Source: an uncultured Collinsella sp.
Lineage (GTDB): Bacteria > Actinomycetota > Coriobacteriia > Coriobacteriales > Coriobacteriaceae
Reading direction: 5' to 3'
NCBI GenBank assembly: GCA_902493145.1
Contig: CABUOA010000010.1
Coordinates: 1 to 57,331 of the forward strand
DNA length: 57,331 nt
Below are positions 40,254 through 48,647 of the stretch, piece by piece (the first letter of the stretch is position 1; each line of letters opens with the position of its first letter). A model generated the notes under the pieces. It did no database searches and had not been told where the DNA came from. It saw only the letters and a program-made list of their open reading frames with translations. The position numbers and the translations under genes were made by a program.

Positions 40254-41872
40254 TGACCGACGTGCGCGAGGCTGCACAGGGCCTGATTGAGTATGCCATC
40301 CACCGATCGATGATCGGACAGGACGACCGCATCTGGGCATACAACACCATTTTGGAGTGCATCGGCGCCACGGGCCCCGCACTCGACATGGCTTGGGCAC
40401 TCAAGACCGAGAAGATTTCGCTCTTGCACCCCGATACACTCCCCGACTTTGACCTGGAGGGCACGCTTGCCGCGCTTTCCGAGGCCGCCGTTACCAACGG
40501 TGCCGCCGAGGACACGGCGTCAGGCCGCGACCGCATCGCCATGCGCATCATGGGTGCGCTCATGCCGAGGCCTTCGGTTGTAAACGAGGAGTTCAACGGA
40601 CGTATGGGCGTCAACGAGCCCCGCGCCGCAACCGACTGGTTCTACGGCCTGTGCTGTGACGCCGGTTACGTGCGCCGCGCCGCCATCGCGCGCAACATCA
40701 AATGGAGCACTTCCACCAACTGGGGTGACCTGGAGATCACCATCAACCTGTCCAAGCCCGAAAAGGACCCGCGTGATATCGCCGCGGCAGGTGCAGCCAA
40801 GAACACGGGCGAGAAGTATCCCGCCTGCCAGCTCTGCATCGAAAACGAAGGCTATCCCGGTCGCTCCGCCGCAGCCGACGGCGGCGCTCACCCCGCACGC
40901 CAGAATCTGCGCGTTATCCCCATCCAGCTCGACGGCGAGCGCTGGGGCTTCCAGTACAGCCCGTATGCGTATTTTGACGAGCACTGCATCACGATGAGCT
41001 CCGAGCATCGTCCGATGCACGTCGACCGCAAGGGCCTGACCTGCCTGCTCGACTTTGTGGACCTATTCCCGCATTACTTCATCGGCTCCAACGCCGACCT
41101 GCCCATCGTGGGCGGCTCGATTCTGTCGCACGACCACTTCCAGGGCGGCGCGCACGAGTTCCCCATGATGCACGCCGCCGAGGTCTCGCAGTTTAGCGTG
41201 CCCGGTTTTGACCAGGTCAGCGGTACCGTGCTGCAGTGGCCGCTCTCGGTGCTGCGCCTGCGCTCGCATGACCGTGGCGCGCTGCTCGATGCCGCCGAGA
41301 AGATTATCCTGGCATGGCGCGAGTGGACCGATGAGTCTGTGGGCGTCATCGCGCACACGGCCGATGGCATGCCGCACAACACCGTGACGCCCGTCATCCG
41401 CCGCGTCGACTCCCGCGGCAATGCCGGCGGCGAAATCTACGAGGCCTACCTGGCGCTTCGCTGCAACATCACGACCGACGAGCATCCGCTGGGCGTGTTC
41501 CACCCGCATGCCGAGTATCACCACATTAAGAAGGAGAACATCGGCCTGATCGAGGTCATGGGCCTGGCGATTTTGCCGCCGCGCTTGGTTCCCGAGCTCG
41601 GCACTGTCCGCGAGCACCTGCTGGCGGCCAAGGCCGATGCCAGCTACGATCTCGCCGCCGCGCTCGAGGGCGATGATCTTTGCCGCAGCCACGCTGCATG
41701 GGCCGAGGACGTTTTTGCCCGCCGCGCCGACGAGCTTACGGCGGATAACGCCATCGATATCCTGCACGAGGAAGTCGGCGTGGTGTTTGGCCACGTGCTC
41801 GACAACGCCGGCGTCTTTAAGTGGGACGAAGCCGGCCGCGCCGCCCAGCAGCGCTTTATCGACTCGCTATAG
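40244..41872 (+). CDS. galT: UDP-glucose--hexose-1-phosphate uridylyltransferase, Firmicutes-type (GalT2)
   Basis: Transfers UMP between UDP-glucose and galactose-1-phosphate. 542 aa, the long GalT form found in Firmicutes and some Actinobacteria, not the 350-aa HIT form. NWGDLEITINLSKPEKDPRDI, YPACQLCIENEGYPGR and GGSILSHDHFQGGAHEFPM are diagnostic; the last carries the catalytic His region (H-D-H-F-Q-G-G). The ATG at 40244 lies inside galK, after AAGGGGG, giving coupled translation; 40253 is an alternative (TAATG). No galE is in the window. A bidirectional terminator follows at 41923-41963. Confidence 0.95.
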   Translation: MAVMTDVREAAQGLIEYAIHRSMIGQDDRIWAYNTILECIGATGPALDMAWALKTEKISLLHPDTLPDFDLEGTLAALSEAAVTNGAAEDTASGRDRIAMRIMGALMPRPSVVNEEFNGRMGVNEPRAATDWFYGLCCDAGYVRRAAIARNIKWSTSTNWGDLEITINLSKPEKDPRDIAAAGAAKNTGEKYPACQLCIENEGYPGRSAAADGGAHPARQNLRVIPIQLDGERWGFQYSPYAYFDEHCITMSSEHRPMHVDRKGLTCLLDFVDLFPHYFIGSNADLPIVGGSILSHDHFQGGAHEFPMMHAAEVSQFSVPGFDQVSGTVLQWPLSVLRLRSHDRGALLDAAEKIILAWREWTDESVGVIAHTADGMPHNTVTPVIRRVDSRGNAGGEIYEAYLALRCNITTDEHPLGVFHPHAEYHHIKKENIGLIEVMGLAILPPRLVPELGTVREHLLAAKADASYDLAAALEGDDLCRSHAAWAEDVFARRADELTADNAIDILHEEVGVVFGHVLDNAGVFKWDEAGRAAQQRFIDSL

Positions 41873-41922
41873 CATACGAGTTCGAGCCTCATCAGCGGCC
41901 ACGACATAACCGCCCACACGAC

Positions 41923-41963
41923 AACGGCGCCCGCCGGCAACATCGCCGACGGGCGCCGTTTTT
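41923..41963. terminator. Bidirectional terminator between galT and lacC
   Basis: Perfect stem AACGGCGCCCG / CGGGCGCCGTT followed by TTT. Located between two convergent genes. Confidence 0.8.
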
Positions 41964-41984
41964 GAGCGTTCGGTGTCGCGACTC

Positions 41985-42920
41985 CTACAGCTCCGTTACT
42001 TCAACGTTGTTGTAGATCTCGTCCCAGCGGTCCATGACCAGGTGGCCGGTCTTGGGATCCATGGCGTTGAGCTTGCCGCAGGTATTGGCGGTCTTGAGCA
42101 CCGTGACGTCGTCGGCACCAGCAGCAATGGCATGCGCAAAGCCGGCGATGGTCGAGTCGCCGGAACCCGTCGCGTTCACAGCCGCAATCGCGGGCGTCTT
42201 GGCGCGGAACGCGCGACCCTCATGGAAGCCCACCGAACCGGCAGCGCCCATCGAAACGACAACCCAGGGAATATCGGCAAAGCGGCCATCGGCGGCAAGC
42301 GCCTCGCGCAGGGCATCGACATCATCGGTCGTAAAGGACATACCCAGCAGGCCGTTAATCTCGGTCAGGTTGGGCTTTACGAGCTCAGGCTTAGCGTCGG
42401 ACTCCAGCGCGGCCTCCAGCGATGCACCCGAGGTGTCGAGCAGCACCTTGGCGCCCGCCTCCTCGGCGATCTTGACGAGCTCGGCATAGTAGCCGGCATC
42501 GACACCACGCGGCAGCGAGCCCGAAAGCGTCACAACGTCCGCCTTCGCCGCAAGCTCGGCGAACTTGGCCGTAAAGGCCTCGAGCTCGGCCGGGGCGATC
42601 TGCGGGCCGCTCTCCAGCAGCTCGGTCTGATTACCCTCGTGCAGGATATTCAGGCAAATGCGCGTCTCACCGGCGATGGGCACAAAGTCGTTCTTGACGC
42701 CGTCGGCATCCATAAGCTCGGCCATATAGGCACCCATGTGGCCGCCGAGCAGGCCGGTCGCGAGCACATCGTCGCCCAACTGCAGCAGCACGCGGCTCAT
42801 GTTGAGACCCTTGCCGCCAGCGGTCTTTTCGGGCGTCACGCGGTTCACGTCGTCGATGATCAGCTTGTCGAGTTGATAGCGCGTATCGATCGACGGGTTC
42901 ATGGTAACGGTCAGAATCAT
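41985..42920 (-). CDS. lacC: Tagatose-6-phosphate kinase (PfkB family)
   Basis: ATP-dependent phosphorylation of tagatose-6-phosphate to the 1,6-bisphosphate. 311 aa. Sequence closely follows LacC: MILTVTMNPSIDTRYQLDKL, DDVNRVTPEKTAGGKGLN, GETRICLNILHEGNQTELLE, and the C-terminal PfkB signature NATGSGDSTIAGFAHAI with catalytic Asp. AGGAGTTCAAC precedes the ATG. It is the last gene of a lacA-lacB-lacX-lacC order on the minus strand. 1-phosphofructokinase (FruK) is the alternative, but neighbours and N-terminus favour LacC. Confidence 0.92.
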   Translation of the reverse strand: MILTVTMNPSIDTRYQLDKLIIDDVNRVTPEKTAGGKGLNMSRVLLQLGDDVLATGLLGGHMGAYMAELMDADGVKNDFVPIAGETRICLNILHEGNQTELLESGPQIAPAELEAFTAKFAELAAKADVVTLSGSLPRGVDAGYYAELVKIAEEAGAKVLLDTSGASLEAALESDAKPELVKPNLTEINGLLGMSFTTDDVDALREALAADGRFADIPWVVVSMGAAGSVGFHEGRAFRAKTPAIAAVNATGSGDSTIAGFAHAIAAGADDVTVLKTANTCGKLNAMDPKTGHLVMDRWDEIYNNVEVTEL

Positions 42921-42976
42921 GTTGAACTCCTGTTTCCGGGGCACGACGTGTGCGACCCCAAACATACGATAGCTCT

Positions 42977-43858
42977 TTAAAGGATCTCGATCTCAAAACC
43001 GCGGGTGACGGTCTCCCCCGGCTTGGCCACCAGGCAGCCACGCTTGTGCTCGAGGATATCATCCTCGTCGGAGCAGGTGGACAGGCCGCCCCACGGCTCA
43101 ACTGCCACAAAGTCGCCCTCGGGCTTGCTCCACACAATCAGGTACGGCATATCGGGGAACGTCAGGCGCACGCCCTTGTCCTCGGTTTTCTTGGTCAGCG
43201 TAACCACGCGGCTGTCGAGCACGTCGAAGATGGTCTCGGCAAAGTCAAAGAGTTCGTGGGTCAGCGGCAGGTTCTGGCCGATCATGGGGTTCTTGCTGCG
43301 ATGCTCAACATCAATCAGGCCCGTCGAGGGAACGGCAGTACAGAGCTCGGCGGCCTCACGCTGCTCAAAACGAAGCTCGTAATCGTCATAGGACTCGCCC
43401 TCGTCGAGCGGGCACGTAAAGCCGGGGTGACCGCCCACAAAGAACGGCATGTCCTCGGTGCCCTCATTGGTCACCTCGTACGACACGGCCACCTTTTCCG
43501 AATCGATCGTGTAACGAGCAACGATCTTAAACGGATACGGGTACTGCTCGAGCAACTCGGCATGGTCGGCAGAGCTCAGGCTCAGCGCAACCATGTTGTC
43601 GCCCTGCTCCTCGAGCTTCCACTCCTGCTTGCGGGCAAAGCCGTGGCGGGCAAGCTTGACCTCGCGGCCGCCCATGGTCATCGCGCGGCCGTCACGAAGG
43701 CCGCCGCAAATCGGAAAGCAAATGGGTGCCTGGCCCGACCAGACCGAAGGATCGCCCTGCCACAGGTACTCGCGACCATTGGCTTTAATCGAAGTGAACG
43801 ATCCTCCAGCCGTGCTCAGTGCCACACGAATAGAACCGTTATCAAGAACAAACTCCAT
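42977..43858 (-). CDS. lacX: Aldose 1-epimerase family protein, LacX-like
   Basis: 293 aa, galactose-mutarotase fold. Starts MEFVLDNGSIRVALSTAGGS with the N-terminal strand of the family, then YLWQGDPSVWSGQAPICFPI, ARHGFARKQEW with the catalytic-type His, and FFVGGHPGFTCPLDEGES with a second conserved His. Similar proteins (LacX) accompany lac-tagatose operons in lactic acid bacteria, where they are thought to interconvert sugar anomers, perhaps phosphorylated ones. It is 56 bp upstream of lacC and downstream of lacB, so part of the same operon. Confidence 0.88.
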   Translation of the reverse strand: MEFVLDNGSIRVALSTAGGSFTSIKANGREYLWQGDPSVWSGQAPICFPICGGLRDGRAMTMGGREVKLARHGFARKQEWKLEEQGDNMVALSLSSADHAELLEQYPYPFKIVARYTIDSEKVAVSYEVTNEGTEDMPFFVGGHPGFTCPLDEGESYDDYELRFEQREAAELCTAVPSTGLIDVEHRSKNPMIGQNLPLTHELFDFAETIFDVLDSRVVTLTKKTEDKGVRLTFPDMPYLIVWSKPEGDFVAVEPWGGLSTCSDEDDILEHKRGCLVAKPGETVTRGFEIEIL

Positions 43859-43977
43859 AGGAGCCTTCCCTTTCTTACGCCAGCCCGCCGAGTGAATAGG
43901 GCTGATAGAAAACCGGCCCGCGCCCCCTCACAGAAACGCGAGCCGTCAACGGACTAGTAAATTACGCCGGATACCCG

Positions 43978-44502
43978 CTAGTCATGGTATTCGCCACGGT
44001 CCCACTTCTCGAGGAACTCGTCAAAGAAGTGCGGGTCAGCCTGAGCCTCGGCGTCGGCCTTATTGCAGGCATCGATCTTGGCGATCAGGGCATCGTGCTC
44101 GGGGGTCTTCTCGTAGGGCTCCTCCAGGAAGGCAAGCATGATATCGGCCATCAGGAACTCGCCGGTGATCTTGCCGCCAAAGCCCACGATGTTGGCGTTG
44201 AGCTCGCGACGAGCATACAGGGCAGAGGTCATGTCGCGAACCAGGGCGCAGCGGGCGCCGGGAACCTTGTTGACGGCGTTGGTGATGCCGATGCCGGTGC
44301 CGCACAGGGCCACGCCAAAGTCGGCCTTGCCGCTGGCAACAGCCTCGCCCACGGCCTTACCGTAGATGGGATAGTGCGTACGGGTGTGGCTGTAGGTGCC
44401 GCAGTCGAGCACCTTGTAGCCAGCCTGCTCCAGGCGGTCGGCCAGATAGATCTTCTCGTCCGTAACGATATGGTCGCAACCGATTGCGATGGTCTTCTTC
44501 AT
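43978..44502 (-). CDS. lacB: Galactose-6-phosphate isomerase subunit LacB
   Basis: With LacA, converts galactose-6-phosphate to tagatose-6-phosphate. 174 aa, RpiB/LacAB fold. IAIGCDHIVTDEK (substrate loop), ALCGTGIGITNAVNKVPGAR with the catalytic-type Cys, and RRELNANIVGFGGKI are family hallmarks; the C-terminus matches LacB length. AGGACGTTC precedes the ATG. Separated from lacA by 63 bp on the same strand. Confidence 0.95.
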   Translation of the reverse strand: MKKTIAIGCDHIVTDEKIYLADRLEQAGYKVLDCGTYSHTRTHYPIYGKAVGEAVASGKADFGVALCGTGIGITNAVNKVPGARCALVRDMTSALYARRELNANIVGFGGKITGEFLMADIMLAFLEEPYEKTPEHDALIAKIDACNKADAEAQADPHFFDEFLEKWDRGEYHD

Positions 44503-44565
44503 CAGAACGTCCTTTCGTCTGAATTCACAAGTTGAGGTAGAAGTTCGAGTTCTCGGTGGCTCTCG

Positions 44566-44994
44566 TTAGGCCATCTTGTTGAGCATGTCGACACGGATCT
44601 GGTGACGGCCGCCGGCGTACTGGGCGCGCAGGAACTCGCGGGCGATCTTCTTGGCGACCTCGGTGCCCACAACGCCCGGGCCCATGGTGACCATGCGCGA
44701 GCCGTTGTGCTCGCGGGTCATGTAAGCGGAACGCTCGTCGGAAATGTTGGCGACGACCATGCCCTTGATCTTGACGGCGGCCATATAGGAGCCGACGCCG
44801 TACTTATCGAATGCAAAGCCCTGGGAATCCTTGTGCTCCAGCAGGTCCTTGGCAACGGCGGTCGCGGAATCGACAAAGTCCGCAGCAGGGGTCTCGGAAT
44901 AGTCGACGACCTCGTGACCGTCGGCGATGAGCATCTCCTTGATGGACTCCTTCATCGACATACCGTCGGCATCGGAAGCGATTACAACCCTCAT
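44566..44994 (-). CDS. lacA: Galactose-6-phosphate isomerase subunit LacA
   Basis: 142 aa, the shorter partner of LacB. MRVVIASDADGMSMKESIKE, GFAFDKYGVGSYMAAVKIKG, where LacB has its catalytic Cys loop, and MVTMGPGVVGTEVA are as in LacA. AAGGAGGA precedes the ATG. First gene of the lacA-lacB-lacX-lacC operon. The upstream region has two TTTGAAC-type dyads (45101-45116, 45145-45164) and one ACCGTTCACGG motif, so dual control (a DeoR-like regulator and a global one) is plausible. Confidence 0.95.
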   Translation of the reverse strand: MRVVIASDADGMSMKESIKEMLIADGHEVVDYSETPAADFVDSATAVAKDLLEHKDSQGFAFDKYGVGSYMAAVKIKGMVVANISDERSAYMTREHNGSRMVTMGPGVVGTEVAKKIAREFLRAQYAGGRHQIRVDMLNKMA

Positions 44995-45100
44995 GACATC
45001 CTCCTTGAGAGATACGCAGGTGCGTAGTTTCTGTTTGGAAGTGTTGAATCGCGCTCAGGTCCGGGCATCTGAATGTGCGGTTCTTCACTGTTCATGTTTA

Positions 45101-45164
45101 TTTGAACACATTCAAACATCGAGTGCAACCATTATTTGTTTAACTTTGTTCTTTTTTGAACAAA
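45101..45164. promoter_or_regulatory. Two TTTGAAC-type dyads upstream of lacA
   Basis: TTTGAA-CACA-TTCAAA (45101-45116) and TTTGTTC-N6-GAACAAA (45145-45164). A related TGAACAATATCAAACA sequence lies upstream of lacF at 47239-47254, and a TTCAAACAAAAAAGAAC stretch lies near 47156. Probable operators of a LacR/DeoR-type regulator shared by both lac units. Confidence 0.55.
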
Positions 45165-45165
45165 T

Positions 45166-45176
45166 ACCGTTCACGG
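45166..45176 (+). promoter_or_regulatory. ACCGTTCACGG motif upstream of lacA
   Basis: Exact copy directly adjoining the second dyad (45145-45164). Confidence 0.5.
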
Positions 45177-45232
45177 ATGATTGCCGACCGTTTGAGCCCG
45201 GCGCAGACGTAGCGACCATGTGTTCAACAAAC

Positions 45233-45265
45233 AAAAGGGCGGCCGAGAACGCATCTCGACCGCCC
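45233..45265 (-). terminator. Terminator of the 45303 membrane protein gene
   Basis: Stem GGGCGGcCGAGA / TCTCGaCCGCCC with T-rich tail on the minus strand (TTTTGTTTG). Confidence 0.75.
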
Positions 45266-45302
45266 CTTCGGCGGTATTCCCCGGTATATACAGCTGTTTT
45301 AG

Positions 45303-46316
45303 CTACTCAGACTGTCCGCTCTTCTTGGCATGTTTGGACGGAGCCCTCAGAAAACGGCCCGTCAAATAGTTCGCCGGGCCAGAGATATCGATCCCCAGCA
45401 GGGTGTGGCCCAGCCACAGAAACGCCACGAGCACCAGCAGCGGGATAACGCACGAGGTCACGATCATCACGATGACGCCTTCAATTAGGTCGGTCACCTG
45501 TTGCACGATCTCGTCGGTCATCTGCTTGGCGCCACTGGTCACCGACGTGACGAGACCCGAGGCACCGTCGGCAAGCTGCTCAAGCACGCTCTTGGACTCT
45601 GTGGACTCGGTCTTTTTCTTGCTTGCTTTGGAGCTGTCGCTATCTGCCGCACTCGCAGCGTCGGCCGCCTTTTGCTCGGCTGCCTCGATGCTCACTCGAT
45701 ACGTTTCGTCGACCTTTTGCGACACCCATACGCTTGCAGGCACCAACGCCATGCCGATCATGGCAACCACCAGCACGCGAGTCGCCACGCGGCGCAGGAC
45801 GGCGCTCGTGCTCCAGCGCCCATGAATGCCAAGCGACACCGCAAAGAGCACCAACGCAAACGGGATTAAGATGCCTAGGCCAACCGACCACAAAATAGTC
45901 AGCAGATATTTCTCGAGATAGAGCACGGCAAGCACGATGCCCAAGTTGCCTGAAAGCTGCGCGAGCTGCTCGGCAACCGGCGTTCCCGTATCACCCGGCA
46001 GCGCGGTAATGCCCGCAGATAGCGCCACGCACGAGGTCGTGAGCGCCAGTACGTTACCTTTCTTTTGATCGATGACCTCGATGGTGGAGTCCCAAGTCTT
46101 GGTATCGGCAAAATGCGGACGAGCTACAAAGCCCGACAGCAGCGCCAGCACCACGAGCGCAACGATAAAGCCAATCTGGAGCTTTTTGTTTGCGCACACG
46201 ACATCGGACAGGCTGGGCTGCAGCTCGGTTACCGTCGTATGCTCGGTTATCTGGACAGGACGCCCATGAGCCATCTCATACGCGTCTCTTTTTTGAATTG
46301 ATCCGTTGTCCGGCAT
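45303..46316 (-). CDS. Integral membrane protein of unknown function
   Basis: 337 aa. Predicted topology: cytoplasmic N-terminus of about 45 residues, helix at about 47-65, helices at about 90-105 and 125-165, helix near 185-205, then a charged Ser/Lys/Ala-rich stretch (EAAEQKAADAASAADSDSSK), an amphipathic part and a last helix pair near 280-310, ending with a basic tail. AGGAGGTATCCAA precedes the ATG, so it is surely translated. It stands alone between the lacABXC operon and lacF, with terminators on both sides. I recognise no family; sugar transport is not indicated. Confidence 0.7.
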   Translation of the reverse strand: MPDNGSIQKRDAYEMAHGRPVQITEHTTVTELQPSLSDVVCANKKLQIGFIVALVVLALLSGFVARPHFADTKTWDSTIEVIDQKKGNVLALTTSCVALSAGITALPGDTGTPVAEQLAQLSGNLGIVLAVLYLEKYLLTILWSVGLGILIPFALVLFAVSLGIHGRWSTSAVLRRVATRVLVVAMIGMALVPASVWVSQKVDETYRVSIEAAEQKAADAASAADSDSSKASKKKTESTESKSVLEQLADGASGLVTSVTSGAKQMTDEIVQQVTDLIEGVIVMIVTSCVIPLLVLVAFLWLGHTLLGIDISGPANYLTGRFLRAPSKHAKKSGQSE

Positions 46317-46433
46317 TTGGATACCTCCTCATTCCGGCCTGTATTGCGGTGGAAAGTATACCCACCCATCGAAAAACTGAACGGCAGGAGGTGCAACAGG
46401 CTGCTGCATGATCCGCCTGCCATGAAATGGGCC

Positions 46434-46563
46434 CATCTACTACGTTTAACCGCCCATCCCCGACCATGCCACAAAGCTGAAAAACAAAACCGCAGGTAGA
46501 AGTCCTGCGGTTTTTCATGAAACGCGGGTGTGTTCGAGGGTATCGGGTTAAACGTAGTAGATG
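46434..46563. repeat. Long dyad enclosing a bidirectional terminator
   Basis: Perfect 18-bp arms CATCTACTACGTTTAACC (46434-46451) and inverted copy (46546-46563). In the middle AAAACCGCAGG / CCTGCGGTTTT (46487-46514) is a terminator stem. The arrangement (long outer arms, inner terminator) matches those after pfl, aroF and aguA. Confidence 0.7.
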
Positions 46564-46673
46564 AGCCAGTTTCGTGGCGAGCGCTGCCAACCGATCCTCC
46601 GGGGACGGGAAAAGCGGGTCATTTGGGGCTGTCGGCCCCTATTTCGCCGCAACCTAGATAGGTGAGATACAGA

Positions 46674-46710
46674 AAAACCCTGCCGCGGATAGCGGCAGGG
46701 TTTTTGGAAG
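46674..46710 (-). terminator. Terminator of lacF
   Basis: AAAAACCCTGCCGC / GCGGCAGGGTTTTT with a 5-nt loop, 25-60 bp after the lacF stop. Confidence 0.85.
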
Positions 46711-46732
46711 GGGACGAGGTTGTGCGAGCTCG

Positions 46733-47071
46733 TTAGGCGAGCTTGGCCTCGAGCTCAGCGATGCGCTTGTAGGCATCGATGGTAAAGCGGGTCTGCTTCT
46801 CCAGAATCATAGTGGTCATGAGAGTATCCTGAGCATGGGCCATGATGAAGGTCATCTCCATCTCGCCACCGCCGGCCTCCTGCGAAAGCAGCTTGGTCTG
46901 CGTGTCGTGGGCACCGATGAGCGCATCGCTGGCATCCTTGTGCAGCTGCTCGGCCTTCTCAAAGTCACCCTCGCGAGCAGCATCGAGCGCTGCAAGCAGA
47001 TCGGTCTGGGCGTCACCTGCGTATGCGACAATCTCGAATCCAACCATCGAGATTTCTTCTTTGGTTGCCAT
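46733..47071 (-). CDS. lacF: PTS lactose-specific EIIA component
   Basis: 112 aa, all-helical LacF/CelC family. Takes phosphate from HPr on His79 (FIMAHAQDTLMT) and passes it to the IIB domain. MVGFEIVAYAGDAQTDLLAAL is the typical start. GGAACGCAAT with AAAGGAAC precedes the ATG. It is transcribed apart from lacE (opposite strand) and is the only IIA in the window, so it may serve both IICB proteins. Two ACCGTTCA sites and LacR-like sequences lie upstream. Confidence 0.94.
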   Translation of the reverse strand: MATKEEISMVGFEIVAYAGDAQTDLLAALDAAREGDFEKAEQLHKDASDALIGAHDTQTKLLSQEAGGGEMEMTFIMAHAQDTLMTTMILEKQTRFTIDAYKRIAELEAKLA

Positions 47072-47196
47072 ATTGCGTTCCTTTCACATATGAACCAATG
47101 GAGAGCATCGCGTCCGGGCATACGCGCTGCGTTGTGTATGACAGAAACAATAACATTCAAACAAAAAAGAACAGCTCAAAACGTAATTTCGAGCTA

Positions 47197-47225
47197 TGAA
47201 CGGTCACTTTTCGCCCGTGAACGGT
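47197..47225 (-). promoter_or_regulatory. Two ACCGTTCA motifs upstream of lacF
   Basis: On the minus strand, ACCGTTCACGG (47225-47215) and ACCGTTCA (47204-47197), 21 bp apart and in the same orientation, about 130-150 bp before lacF. Confidence 0.5.
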
Positions 47226-47285
47226 TTTTAAACCAATCTGAACAATATCAAACACAATTATCGGCAACCCAAACAGGACCGCACC

Positions 47286-48290
47286 CTAACACAAATCGCG
47301 CACCGTATCGCCCTCTACAAGCACACCGGGGATCAGCATGTGCTCCACGCCAGACGCACCCCCATCGGCGCCGGCAATCTTGTCGACCGCCCACATGCCG
47401 ACGCGCTTGTTGTCAAAGCGCACCGTGGTCAGGCGACGGTCGGGCACGATATCGCCCAGGCTGTCATCAACACCCACCACGCTCACGTCCTCGGGCACAC
47501 GCTTTCCGCACGACTCGAGCCCGCGAATGCAGCCGTAGGCCATGGCATCGTTGGAAGCATAAATGGCCGTACAGGTCGGATCTTCCGCCAGAGCCTGACC
47601 AGCAGCATATCCGCTCTGTGCCGTCCAATCCCCACGGACGAGTCGCGGCGGTTCAATACCATGCGCGCGCAATGTCTCGCGCCAGCCTTCCTCGCGCCGC
47701 ATGCCCGAAAGCGAGCGCTCGGGACACGAAATAAAGTGCACGGTTTTGTGCCCCCGCCCCAGCAAGTACTCGACCACCTGGCGCGAGCAATCGAACTGGT
47801 CGTTATCGACCGTTGAACAGAGCGGGTGCTCCAGCATCGTAACGAGCACCGTCTGCATGCCGGGCAGCGGCTCGAAGGTGCCAAAGTCCGCCGGCATGCG
47901 ATTCATGATCACGACCATACCGTCTACCGGCAGCGCGCTCATGCGTGACGATGCGCTCTCGAGGGTATAGGGGTGTCCATCTACTTTAGTGAGGGTGATG
48001 GCATAGCCATGTTTGTCGGCCGCGGCGGCAAAGCCCTCCATACGGTCGAGGTTGCCGGTACCGGTAATGTTGAACATGGCGACGCCGACGGTCTTAAACC
48101 TGCCACGGCGCAGCGATCGACCGGCAAAATTGGGGCGATACCCCAGCTCGCGCATGGCGGCACGCACGCGTTCCTTGGTCTCGGGGCGCACGCTGGGCGA
48201 ATCGTGCACGGTGCGCGAGACCGTCTGCTCCGAGACGCCCGCGAGGCGCGCTACGTCTTTGACGGATACCGATTTTTTAACAGCGGCCAT
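47286..48290 (-). CDS. LacI family regulator 2, probable repressor of lacE-lacG
   Basis: 334 aa. HTH VSVKDVARLAGVSEQTVSRTV with the recognition-helix head S-E-Q; hinge RPNFAGRSLR. Divergent from lacE, with sites TGTTAAC-GTTGCCA (48451-48464) and TGGCAAC-GTCAACA (48571-48584) before lacE and a weaker TGTCAAC-GATGCCA (48306-48319) next to its own start. It most likely represses the lactose PTS and phospho-beta-galactosidase in absence of substrate. Paralog of the other three LacI proteins. Confidence 0.92.
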   Translation of the reverse strand: MAAVKKSVSVKDVARLAGVSEQTVSRTVHDSPSVRPETKERVRAAMRELGYRPNFAGRSLRRGRFKTVGVAMFNITGTGNLDRMEGFAAAADKHGYAITLTKVDGHPYTLESASSRMSALPVDGMVVIMNRMPADFGTFEPLPGMQTVLVTMLEHPLCSTVDNDQFDCSRQVVEYLLGRGHKTVHFISCPERSLSGMRREEGWRETLRAHGIEPPRLVRGDWTAQSGYAAGQALAEDPTCTAIYASNDAMAYGCIRGLESCGKRVPEDVSVVGVDDSLGDIVPDRRLTTVRFDNKRVGMWAVDKIAGADGGASGVEHMLIPGVLVEGDTVRDLC

Positions 48291-48305
48291 AGGTCGATCT
48301 TTCTA

Positions 48306-48319
48306 TGTCAACGATGCCA
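48306..48319. promoter_or_regulatory. LacI-type operator lac-O3 (weak)
   Basis: TGTCAAC-GATGCCA, 16 bp upstream of the LacI 2 start; it lacks the central CG of the other sites. Probable autoregulation. Confidence 0.4.
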
Positions 48320-48402
48320 TTGGTGGCACCCTACGCAGTCAAATGAAACGTCTTCAAGTATATCTAACGCCTCCCCCACCATACGCTCACCACCCAAAAC
48401 CT

Positions 48403-48414
48403 ACCGTTCACCGA
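48403..48414 (+). promoter_or_regulatory. ACCGTTCACCGA motif upstream of lacE
   Basis: Same 12-mer as that upstream of pflB; 37 bp before operator lac-O1. Confidence 0.5.
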
Positions 48415-48450
48415 CATTTTTGCTTCCCCGAACGGCTTTTAGCGCCCAAA

Positions 48451-48464
48451 TGTTAACGTTGCCA
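48451..48464. promoter_or_regulatory. LacI-type operator lac-O1
   Basis: TGTTAAC-GTTGCCA, with flanking A/T symmetry. Confidence 0.65.
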
Positions 48465-48565
48465 TTGTGCAAACACAGAGCCACCGGGCGGCTCAAACGT
48501 TTACGCGTAAGGAATCGACGGTTCGCAGGCACAGGAACCACCGGTTCGCTTCTTTTTTTGTGTCA

Positions 48566-48589
48566 CAAAATGGCAACGTCAACATTTTG
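48566..48589. promoter_or_regulatory. LacI-type operator lac-O2
   Basis: Core TGGCAAC-GTCAACA (48571-48584) inside a wider palindrome CAAAATG...CATTTTG. 59-82 bp upstream of lacE. Confidence 0.65.
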
Positions 48590-48647
48590 GCAACCGAATG
48601 TCAAAAGCTACCATCGTTGCTAACCCACCGACTCTTAGGAGCTTTGC

